From the NCBI GenBank assembly GCA_937859105.1, contig CALMAD010000414.1, positions 1-5,963 on the forward strand: DNA of 5,963 bases, in the 5' to 3' direction. The position numbers and the translations under genes were made by a program. Origin of the DNA: an uncultured Propionibacteriaceae bacterium. GTDB lineage: Bacteria; Actinomycetota; Actinomycetes; Propionibacteriales; Propionibacteriaceae. Under the pieces are notes generated by a model that worked only from the letters and a program-made list of their open reading frames with translations, did not search any database and was not told the DNA's origin. Shown here in pieces: positions 1 to 5,124 of this stretch. Numbering within the stretch: the first letter of the stretch is position 1; each line of letters begins with the position of its first letter.

Positions 1-292
1 CTCCTGCGGCGCCGCCCTCGGTCGCGCCCTGCCTCTTCTCGGGGACCGGCGAGGTTAACACCTCGCCGGCGCAGGCGGCGTCCAGCATGCCCGGCCCGAC
101 GAACCCGCCGTGCATCGGCTCGTGGCCCGAGCCGCCGCCGGAGACGAGGCCGACCTTGCCCTGCACGGGCGCGTCGGCGCGGTAGACGATGTGATGGTCG
201 TGATCGACGCGGACGCGGTCGCCGTGCGCGGCCTCGATACCCCGAAGGGCATCAGCGACGACGTCGGCGGCGTCATTGATGAGCTTCTTCAT
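1..292 (-). CDS. dhaK: Dihydroxyacetone kinase, DhaK subunit (5' part, cut by window edge)
   Basis: DhaK is the cytoplasmic substrate-binding subunit of dihydroxyacetone kinase; it binds dihydroxyacetone covalently through a His and hands it to DhaL for phosphorylation by ATP or a phospho-DhaM relay. The frame starts at ATG (complement of 290-292) and gives 97 residues before the edge, about the first third of a usual 330-residue DhaK. It opens MKKLIND, then shows [24 protein letters not shown] (residues 38-61 region) and [12 protein letters not shown], the family's N-terminal signature; His57 corresponds to the active-site-region His56 of E. coli DhaK. The covalent His near residue 218 lies outside. 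Odd points: Leu79 is a TTA codon where the family usually has Phe, and residues 86-97 ([13 protein letters not shown] region) fit the family poorly although the length is kept. A weak GGGG lies four bases or fewer upstream, so the start rests on homology. dhaL is expected further left but is not visible. Confidence 0.93.
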   Translation of the reverse strand, partial: MKKLINDAADVVADALRGIEAAHGDRVRVDHDHHIVYRADAPVQGKVGLVSGGGSGHEPMHGGFVGPGMLDAACAGEVLTSPVPEKRQGATEGGAAG

Positions 293-298
293 GGCCCC

Positions 299-328
299 AG
301 TAAAGCCGCCCGGGGCAACCACCGTCGA
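299..328 (-). promoter_or_regulatory. Candidate promoter of dhaK, possibly leaderless
   Basis: On the minus strand TCGACG (complement of 323-328) is followed after 18 bases by TTTACT (complement of 299-304), then exactly six bases and the dhaK ATG. The spacing equals that upstream of the LCP gene. The -10 lacks the highly conserved A at its second position, so this is a weak candidate. Confidence 0.33.
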
Positions 329-355
329 GTCCCCGCGGACGCCCGGTCGTCCGGG
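329..355 (-). terminator. Inverted repeats after the LCP gene, possible terminator
   Basis: The 95-bp gap between the LCP stop and the dhaK start holds two small perfect stems: CCCGG (342-346) with CCGGG (351-355) around TCGT, and GTCC (329-332) with GGAC (337-340). There is no T tract. GC-rich actinomycete terminators often lack one, but the short stems make this only suggestive. Confidence 0.28.
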
Positions 356-387
356 ACGCCCAGTCCGGGCCGGCCGTGCAAGACCTC

Positions 388-1389
388 CTACGATGTGCTG
401 TTGGCTTGCACGTACGCCCGGACGTCCCCGGCCCGCAGGGCCGCGCCGAGCGCGCGGGTCTTGGCCGCGTCCAGGATGTTCACCGACGCGCCGCCCACGG
501 TTCGATAGCCGGCCACCGGCACCTGCAGCGACGTGACCGAGCGGGCGTCGAGGCGTCCGAGCACCACGCCCAGCGCGGGAACCTGGGCGGCGGTCAGCGG
601 CCCGGTGACCCGGACCTTCGTCCAGGCGGACGCCGCCAGGCGTGCGAACCGGACGGGGTCGGTGGCGGCGATCTCCTTCACCCGCGCGAGCATGCCGGCG
701 AGCACCGCACGGTGGCGCTCGGCGCGGTCGAGGTCGCCGCGGGGCAGTCCCTTGCGCTGGCGCGCGTAGATCAGCCAGTCGGCGCCGTGGAGGGTGAGGC
801 GTCCGGCGGGGAAGCGCGTCACCGTGCCCGTGACCGAGCTCGTCACCGACGAAGCCACGCGGTTGTTCACCGTGAACCCGTCGAGCAGCTTGGTGAGCTC
901 GATGAAGTCGGTGAAGTCGGTCTGGGCGGTGTAGGGGATGGCCAGGCCGCCGAAGAGCGTCGAGACGGTGCGCTTCAGTCCGTCCGCGCCGCCGCGTGCG
1001 TAGGCGGCGTTGATCTTCCCGCGGGCGCCGGTGGCGAGCGGCACGTAGGAGTCGCGCGTGACGGAGACGAGCGCCAGCCGCGTCCGGTCGGCTGAGAGTT
1101 GCGCGAGCACGATGGCGTCCGCGTTGCCGGTGTTCGCGCCCGGCGTCCGGGAGTCGGTGCCGCACAGCAGCGCGTTCACCGGGCCGCGGGGCAGTGGGTC
1201 GGCGGCGGACGCTGAGGGCGTCGGCGTCGGGGACGCGCCGGTGCTTGCAGAAGCGGGGTCCGCGGGTGTCGGGGAGCCGGATGGGGATCCAGCCGGGGAG
1301 GACGCCGCCGGCCCGGCCGAGCAGCCGGCGGCGACCCCGCCGAGGAGACCCAGCCCCGCCAGGAGGCCTGCGCGTCGCGAGAAGTTCAC
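388..1389 (-). CDS. LytR-CpsA-Psr (LCP) family protein with Tat-like/lipoprotein export signal
   Basis: LCP enzymes act outside the membrane and transfer undecaprenyl-linked glycopolymers to peptidoglycan. This 333-residue protein starts at GTG. Its N-terminus has SRR-A-G-LL (residues 4-10), which resembles a twin-arginine motif, a short hydrophobic stretch, and VAAG-C23, a degenerate lipobox. A Ser/Pro/Thr/Ala-rich linker spans about 24-68. The LCP domain covers about 69-236: LLCGTDSR (D79, R81), NADAIVL (D91), [10 protein letters not shown] (R112, D113), [10 protein letters not shown] (125-134), and YARQR...[10 protein letters not shown] (R210, D219, R222, R225), which carry the family's Arg/Asp active-site residues. 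About 95 C-terminal residues follow without a recognised domain. Deviations: Asn89 where an Arg is usual before the S/A-D pair, LLDGF (168-172) in place of the usual GGV, and His226 where RQ is usual. Family assignment is firm; catalytic activity and the polymer transferred are not known. The gene appears to stand alone, divergent from the nagD-like gene. Confidence 0.93.
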   Translation of the reverse strand: MNFSRRAGLLAGLGLLGGVAAGCSAGPAASSPAGSPSGSPTPADPASASTGASPTPTPSASAADPLPRGPVNALLCGTDSRTPGANTGNADAIVLAQLSADRTRLALVSVTRDSYVPLATGARGKINAAYARGGADGLKRTVSTLFGGLAIPYTAQTDFTDFIELTKLLDGFTVNNRVASSVTSSVTGTVTRFPAGRLTLHGADWLIYARQRKGLPRGDLDRAERHRAVLAGMLARVKEIAATDPVRFARLAASAWTKVRVTGPLTAAQVPALGVVLGRLDARSVTSLQVPVAGYRTVGGASVNILDAAKTRALGAALRAGDVRAYVQANSTS

Positions 1390-1395
1390 CCCAGC

Positions 1396-1425
1396 ACGAT
1401 AGACAGGCTCCTCGGCGCGTGTCGG
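1396..1425 (-). promoter_or_regulatory. Candidate leaderless promoter of the LCP gene
   Basis: On the minus strand CCGACA (complement of 1420-1425, matching four of six bases of TTGACA) is followed by an 18-base spacer and TATCGT (complement of 1396-1401), then six bases (GCTGGG) and the GTG start. The transcript would begin at or next to the G of GTG. No separate Shine-Dalgarno sequence is convincing, which agrees with leaderless translation. Confidence 0.55.
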
Positions 1426-1473
1426 AGGACGGGCCGAGCAAAGCTGGCAACAACGGTGAAACTGATTGGTTAT

Positions 1474-1478
1474 GAGGA
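1474..1478 (+). promoter_or_regulatory. Ribosome binding site choosing the nagD-like start
   Basis: GAGGA sits six bases before ATG 1485. A second in-frame ATG at 1500 is preceded by GGAGG (1494-1498) only one base away, too close to work well as a Shine-Dalgarno. The first ATG is therefore preferred, although family conservation itself begins near residue 6. I found no convincing -10/-35 pair in the AT-richer stretch 1441-1484 (26 G/C in 1441-1500). Confidence 0.65.
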
Positions 1479-1484
1479 CTAGAA

Positions 1485-2360
1485 ATGGACAATGGAGGTA
1501 TGCGAAAGCTATCCGACATCCAGTGTTGGCTGACCGACATGGACGGCGTGCTGGTGCACGGCAACCAGGCGCTCCCGGGCGCCCGTGAACTCATCAAGCA
1601 TTGGCGCGATCACGACATGCCGTTCCTCGTGCTGACCAACAACTCCATCTTCACGGCCCGCGACCTCGCGGCGCGCCTGCGCCGCACGGGCCTGGACGTC
1701 CCCGAGCAGAACATCTGGACGTCCGCCCTCGCCACCGCCGATTTCCTCCGGCGGCAGCCCGGCGAGAAGACCGCCTACGTCATCGGCGAGGTCGGTCTGA
1801 CGACCGCCCTGTACGAGGCGGGCTTCATCATGACCGACGCCGACCCGGCGTTCGTCGTGCTCGGCGAGTCCACCGTCTTGTCGTGGGAGTCGATCACCAC
1901 CGCCGTCCGGCTCATAGACAAGGGCGCCCGGTTCGTCGCGACCAATCCCGACCCGAACGGCCCCGGCAACAACGGCGCCCTGAACCCGGCGACCGGCGCG
2001 GTGGCCGCGATGATCACGACCGCGACCGGCAAGCAGCCCTACATCGTGGGCAAGCCGAACCCGATGATGTTCCGCTCCGCGATGAACCGTCTCGGCGCGC
2101 ACTCCGAGGACACGGGCATGATCGGCGACCGTATGGACACCGACATGGTCGCCGGCATCGAGGCGGGGCTCCACACGGTGCTCGTGTTGACGGGCGTGAC
2201 CACGCGCGAGTCGATGCTGCAGTACCCCTACCGTCCCGACACGGTGCTGCGGGGCGTCGACGAGCTCGTCGACCACCTCACCGGCGCGCAGGACGTCCTC
2301 GCGACGCTGACCGGCTCCGACGCCGCCCCGGACGCCGAGGCTCCGGCCGACGGCCGGTGA
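1485..2360 (+). CDS. nagD: HAD-IIA family sugar/nucleotide phosphatase, NagD-like
   Basis: A cytoplasmic haloacid-dehalogenase superfamily phosphatase of subfamily IIA. E. coli NagD hydrolyses UMP and other nucleotide or sugar monophosphates; the substrate here is inferred only from likeness. All four HAD motifs are visible in 291 residues: motif I DMDGVL (nucleophile D18, acid/base D20), motif II TNN (T51), motif III K190 in VGKPNP, and motif IV GDRMDTD (D215, D220 for Mg2+). The C2 cap lies between motifs II and III and includes [10 protein letters not shown] (147-156). [13 protein letters not shown] (79-91) and AHSEDT (205-210) closely match E. coli NagD, so orthology at subfamily level looks strong. 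Residues from about 269 form an Ala/Asp-rich tail beyond the usual 250-residue length. The gene diverges from the LCP gene and ends 34 bases before lysS, which seems to have its own promoter. Confidence 0.95.
   Translation: MDNGGMRKLSDIQCWLTDMDGVLVHGNQALPGARELIKHWRDHDMPFLVLTNNSIFTARDLAARLRRTGLDVPEQNIWTSALATADFLRRQPGEKTAYVIGEVGLTTALYEAGFIMTDADPAFVVLGESTVLSWESITTAVRLIDKGARFVATNPDPNGPGNNGALNPATGAVAAMITTATGKQPYIVGKPNPMMFRSAMNRLGAHSEDTGMIGDRMDTDMVAGIEAGLHTVLVLTGVTTRESMLQYPYRPDTVLRGVDELVDHLTGAQDVLATLTGSDAAPDAEAPADGR
2343..2357 (+). terminator. Perfect inverted repeat ending at the nagD stop codon
   Basis: CCGGCCG (2343-2349) and CGGCCGG (2351-2357) form a perfect 7-base inverted repeat around one A, ending just before the TGA at 2358-2360. 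As RNA it would fold to a 5-6 bp stem with a small loop. No T tract follows. It may end or attenuate nagD transcription ahead of the lysS promoter, but coding constraint and GC richness could also produce it. Confidence 0.35.
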
Positions 2361-2382
2361 CGACGTGAACCGTGAGCGTCGC

Positions 2383-2388
2383 TAGGCT
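2383..2388 (+). promoter_or_regulatory. Candidate -10 of a leaderless lysS promoter
   Basis: TAGGCT is followed by exactly six bases (GTCGGG) and the GTG start of lysS, the geometry of a leaderless transcript. No clear -35 is seen at 17-18 bases; GTGACG (2357-2362) resembles one but at a long 20-base spacing. A short inverted repeat, CGACG (2361-2365) with CGTCG (2377-2381), directly precedes the -10 and could be an operator or chance. Confidence 0.55.
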
Positions 2389-2394
2389 GTCGGG

Positions 2395-3915
2395 GTGAAT
2401 TCCAAGCAGCCCGCCGCGTCCGCCTCCCAGCCGTCTCTCTCCGAGCAGGTGCAGGTGCGGCTCGACAAGCGGGCGCGCCTGATCGGGCAGGGGCGTGAGC
2501 CGTACCCGGTCGAGACCCCGCGCACGCACTCGCTCGCCGAGGTGCGCGAGCGCTGGGGCGGTCTCACGGCGGGGGAGGAGACCGACGACGTCGTCTCCGT
2601 CGCCGGACGCGTCATGTTCCAGCGCAACACCGGCAAGCTGTGCTTCGCGACGCTCGCCGACCAGTTCACCCCCGACGGCGAGGGCGGACGCCTCCAGGTG
2701 ATGCTCTCGCTCGGGGAGGTCGGCGCCGAGTCCCTCCAGGCCTGGAAGGACGACGTCGACCTCGGCGACTTCGTCTCGGTCACCGGGCGCGTCATCTCGT
2801 CGCGCCGCGGGGAGCTGTCCGTCATGGCGACCGGCTGGTCGCTGGCGTCCAAGGCCGTCCGGCCGCTGCCGAACCTGCACGCCGACCTGTCCGAGGAGTC
2901 GCGCGTCCGCCAGCGCTACGCCGACCTGATCGTGCGCGAGGAGTCGCGCGCGATGGTCCGGACGCGGGCGGCGATCACGCGCAGCATCCGCGAGACGATG
3001 CACCGGCTCGGCTTCCTCGAGGTCGAGACGCCGACGCTGCAGCTCGTGCACGGCGGGGCGGCCGCGCGCCCGTTCAACACGCACCTCAACGCGTTCGACA
3101 TCGACATGAGCCTGCGCATCGCGCTCGAGCTGCACCTGAAGCGCGCGATGGTCGGCGGCACCGACCGCGTCTACGAGATGGGCCGCATCTTCCGCAACGA
3201 GGGCATCGACAGCTCGCACTCCGCCGAGTTCACGATGCTCGAGTGCTACCAGGCGTGGACCGACCAGCGCGGCATCGCCGAGACCATGCGGCAGGTGATT
3301 CTCGACGCCGCGGACGCCGTCGGCTCGCGCCGGATCGAGACGCCGGCCGGCGTGATCGACCTCGACGCCGAGTGGCGCTGGCTTCCGGTGTACGACGGGC
3401 TGTCGGAGAAGGTCGGCCGGGAGGTCTCGATCGACACCCCGGTGGAGGAGATGCGGGCGATCGCCGACGAGCACGGCGTCGAGTACGACGAGGGCTGGGG
3501 CTCCGACAAGCTGGCCGTCGAGCTGTTCGGCGAACTGGTCGAGCCCGGCCTCCTGCAGCCGACGTTCGTCTGCGACTACCCGGCCATCGCGCAGCCGCTC
3601 GCACGCCCCCACCGCAGCAAGCCGGGCCTCATCGAGGCGTGGGATCTCATCATCGGCGGCATGGAGCGCGGCACCGGCTTCAGCGAGCTCATCGACCCGG
3701 TCGTCCAGCGGGAGCGGCTCACCGAGCAGTCCCGCAAGGCCGCCCACGGCGACGAGGAGGCTATGGAGCTCGACGAGGACTTCCTCCGCGCCCTCGAGTT
3801 CGGCGCGCCCCCGATGGGCGGCCTGGGCATGGGCGTCGACCGCCTGATCATGCTGTTCACCAACGCCGGCATCCGCGAGACCATCCTGTTCCCGCTGCTC
3901 AAGCCCGAGGGCTGA
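2395..3915 (+). CDS. lysS: Lysyl-tRNA synthetase, class II
   Basis: Charges tRNA-Lys with lysine using ATP in the cytoplasm. The 506-residue product has the usual class IIb layout: an N-terminal anticodon-binding OB fold (about 64-155, with VAGRVMFQRNTGKLCFATL and SSRRGELSVMA), then the catalytic domain. Motif 1 is around LGFLEVETPTL (205-215), motif 2 is RIFRNEGIDSSHSAEFTMLE (264-283), and motif 3 is GGLGMGVDRLIM (475-486). RVRQRYADLIV and the C-terminal RETILFPLLKP are also typical. Length and domains are complete, so this is a functional-looking enzyme rather than a GenX/PoxA-type truncated paralog or the membrane-fused LysX form. The start is GTG 2395: it follows a -10-like TAGGCT by six bases, has no good Shine-Dalgarno, and gives a normal-length N-terminus. 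Some actinomycetes carry two LysRS genes, and whether this is the only copy cannot be seen. Confidence 0.97.
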   Translation: MNSKQPAASASQPSLSEQVQVRLDKRARLIGQGREPYPVETPRTHSLAEVRERWGGLTAGEETDDVVSVAGRVMFQRNTGKLCFATLADQFTPDGEGGRLQVMLSLGEVGAESLQAWKDDVDLGDFVSVTGRVISSRRGELSVMATGWSLASKAVRPLPNLHADLSEESRVRQRYADLIVREESRAMVRTRAAITRSIRETMHRLGFLEVETPTLQLVHGGAAARPFNTHLNAFDIDMSLRIALELHLKRAMVGGTDRVYEMGRIFRNEGIDSSHSAEFTMLECYQAWTDQRGIAETMRQVILDAADAVGSRRIETPAGVIDLDAEWRWLPVYDGLSEKVGREVSIDTPVEEMRAIADEHGVEYDEGWGSDKLAVELFGELVEPGLLQPTFVCDYPAIAQPLARPHRSKPGLIEAWDLIIGGMERGTGFSELIDPVVQRERLTEQSRKAAHGDEEAMELDEDFLRALEFGAPPMGGLGMGVDRLIMLFTNAGIRETILFPLLKPEG

Positions 3916-3920
3916 GGCGG

Positions 3921-3936
3921 GCGCGCGGGCGCGCGC
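3921..3936 (+). terminator. GC hairpin after lysS, possible terminator
   Basis: Six bases after the lysS TGA, GCGCGC (3921-3926) and GCGCGC (3931-3936) can pair around GGGC. A second palindrome, ACGCCGCGGCGT, follows at 3949-3960. Neither has a T tract, and alternating GC is easily found by chance in such DNA, so termination here is a guess based on position. Confidence 0.33.
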
Positions 3937-3963
3937 GAGAACCAGCGAACGCCGCGGCGTCCT

Positions 3964-4039
3964 CGAAAGAAGGGGCTTCCCAGCAGGGCTTTCGCTTGCG
4001 AAGGTGGTGGTCCGGGCAACGTGGCCCGGGCGAAAGGGG
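3964..4039 (+). promoter_or_regulatory. Structured 5' region of the alcohol dehydrogenase gene with alternative pairings
   Basis: CTTTCG (3989-3994) has three possible partners: CGAAAG at 3964-3969, CGAAGG at 3999-4004 (local hairpin with a CTTG loop, one G-T pair) and CGAAAG at 4031-4036, the last overlapping the Shine-Dalgarno AAAGGGG (4033-4039). These pairings exclude each other. This would allow control of ribosome access, but no known riboswitch class was recognised and no promoter could be placed in 3916-4046. Confidence 0.3.
4010..4031 (+). promoter_or_regulatory. Stable hairpin just upstream of the dehydrogenase Shine-Dalgarno
   Basis: GTCCGGGC (4010-4017) pairs with GCCCGGGC (4024-4031) over eight base pairs including one G-T, around the loop AACGTG. 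It ends two bases before the AAAGGGG ribosome binding site, which lies seven bases before ATG 4047. It could be a leader element of the dehydrogenase mRNA or a terminator for readthrough from lysS. Confidence 0.42.
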
Positions 4040-4046
4040 TACTGCC

Positions 4047-5072
4047 ATGAAAGCCGTCCGTGTCGTGGGCTACCACGAGAACCTGCAGCTGGACGACGTC
4101 GCCGAGCCGGTGATCGAGGGCCCGCTCGACGTGATCGTGAAGATCGGTGCCGCCGGGGTGTGCCGCACCGACCTGCACATCCTCGAGGGCCAGTGGGAGC
4201 CGAAGACCCACGTGCCGCTGCCGTACGTCATCGGGCACGAGAACGTCGGCTGGGTGCACGCGGTGGGGGACGCCGTGACGAACGTGCAGCCCGGCGACAA
4301 GGTGATCCTGCACCCGCTGGTGACGTGCGGGCTGTGCCGGGCCTGCCGGTTCGGCGACGACGTGCACTGCGAGAACAACCGTTTCCCGGGCATCGACTGC
4401 GACGGGGGCTACGCCGAATACCTGCGGACGTCCGCGCGGAGCTGCGTGAAGCTGGACGCCTCCCTCGAGCCCGCCGACGTCGCGGCCCTCGCGGACGCCG
4501 GCCTCACCGCCTATCACGCCGCCGCGAAGGCCGCCCGGAGGCTGCGCCCCGGCGACGTGTGCGTCGTGATCGGCGCGGGCGGGCTGGGGCACATCGGCAT
4601 CCAGGTGATGAAGGCGCTCTCGCCCGCGCGGCTGGTCGTGGTCGACCGTAACGAGGACGCGCTCGCGCTCGCCGGCACGATCGGTGCCGACGACACGTTC
4701 GTCGCGGACGGATCCCACGTCGACAAGGTGCTGGAGCTCACCGGCGGCCACGGCGCCGAGGCCGTGCTCGACTTCGTGGGCGAGGGCGGGGCGACCGCCG
4801 AGGGTGTCGCCATGCTGCGCCGGGCGGGGGACTACTACGTGATCGGCTACGGCGAGAACATCGACGTCCCGACGATCGACATCATCTCCACCGAGATCAA
4901 CTTCATCGGCAACCTCGTCGGCTCGTACACCGACCTGCAGGAGCTGATGGTGCTGGCCGCCCAGGGCAAGGTGACGCTGCACACGCAGCAGTACGCGCTC
5001 GACGACTTCCAGCGGGCGCTCGACGACCTGGACGCCGGCAACGTCCGTGGGCGGGCGATCCTGGTGCCGTAG
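4047..5072 (+). CDS. Zinc-dependent alcohol dehydrogenase, MDR family, NAD-type
   Basis: A cytoplasmic medium-chain dehydrogenase/reductase that interconverts an alcohol and its aldehyde or ketone with a nicotinamide cofactor. The 341 residues hold both zinc sites: catalytic C39 (GVCRTD), H64-E65 (GHEN) and likely D150 (ADAGLTAYHA); structural C94, C97, C100 and C108 in the C-x2-C-x2-C-x7-C pattern. The Rossmann fold follows with GAGGLG (176-181) and an acidic D200 at the end of the second strand (VVVDRNED), which favours NAD over NADP. The overall pattern resembles the Rhodococcus ruber ADH-A group, from memory, so secondary alcohols are a possible substrate; this is inference. The start is ATG 4047, with AAAGGGG seven bases upstream and MKAV matching the family's N-terminus. 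The same reading frame stays open upstream through lysS, but that extension has no homology. The P450 gene lies 52 bases downstream, behind a terminator-like hairpin. Confidence 0.95.
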   Translation: MKAVRVVGYHENLQLDDVAEPVIEGPLDVIVKIGAAGVCRTDLHILEGQWEPKTHVPLPYVIGHENVGWVHAVGDAVTNVQPGDKVILHPLVTCGLCRACRFGDDVHCENNRFPGIDCDGGYAEYLRTSARSCVKLDASLEPADVAALADAGLTAYHAAAKAARRLRPGDVCVVIGAGGLGHIGIQVMKALSPARLVVVDRNEDALALAGTIGADDTFVADGSHVDKVLELTGGHGAEAVLDFVGEGGATAEGVAMLRRAGDYYVIGYGENIDVPTIDIISTEINFIGNLVGSYTDLQELMVLAAQGKVTLHTQQYALDDFQRALDDLDAGNVRGRAILVP

Positions 5073-5074
5073 CG

Positions 5075-5106
5075 GGGGCGTCCATCCGGCGTCCGGTGCA
5101 CGCCCC
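5075..5106 (+). terminator. Nested hairpin after the alcohol dehydrogenase gene
   Basis: Two bases after the TAG, GGGGCGT (5075-5081) pairs perfectly with ACGCCCC (5100-5106). The enclosed segment holds its own perfect stem, CCGG (5086-5089) with CCGG (5093-5096). The structure lies between two same-strand genes and ends six bases before the P450 -10. There is no T tract. It is the best terminator candidate in the window, and it could also act as an operator because it covers the P450 -35 region. Confidence 0.5.
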
Positions 5107-5112
5107 GGTCGC

Positions 5113-5118
5113 TACGCT
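5113..5118 (+). promoter_or_regulatory. Candidate -10 of a leaderless P450 promoter
   Basis: TACGCT is followed by exactly six bases (GCACGG) and the GTG start of the P450 gene. The -35 position at 17-19 bases shows no good TTGACA match, so the promoter may be weak, activator-dependent or read by another sigma factor. Confidence 0.5.
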
Positions 5119-5124
5119 GCACGG

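Noticed and set aside
376..1095. Plus-strand open frame across the LCP gene.
   Set aside because: Composition is Gly/Arg/Ala-rich with no motifs, whereas the minus frame carries the whole LCP signature.
1446..1471. ECF-sigma-like promoter (GGCAAC, 16 bases, GGTT) before the nagD-like gene.
   Set aside because: The implied transcription start near 1478 would remove the Shine-Dalgarno at 1474-1478, and the -35 match is imperfect.
1500..1502. Alternative ATG start for the nagD-like protein with GGAGG just upstream.
   Set aside because: Only one base separates GGAGG from this ATG; the ATG at 1485 has GAGGA at six bases. The alternative cannot be fully excluded because homology begins near here.
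2278..3747. Long minus-strand open frame opposite lysS.
   Set aside because: It is the antisense shadow of a GC-rich gene; lysS has full class II motifs on the other strand, and the antisense product has low-complexity Arg/Asp/Val composition.
4010..4031. Resemblance of the CCGGGCAAC hairpin to part of a ZTP (pfl) riboswitch.
   Set aside because: The other conserved half of that motif is not visible and an alcohol dehydrogenase is not a usual target; the likeness is a few GC-rich bases.
2640..4046. The dehydrogenase reading frame stays open upstream through lysS, suggesting an 810-residue fusion protein.
   Set aside because: The upstream part is Arg/Pro/Ala-rich out-of-frame translation of lysS; MDR homology begins exactly at ATG 4047, which has a good Shine-Dalgarno.
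3576..4982. Long minus-strand open frame opposite lysS and the dehydrogenase.
   Set aside because: It spans two well-supported opposite-strand genes and their intergenic region, with no recognisable motif; an antisense shadow.
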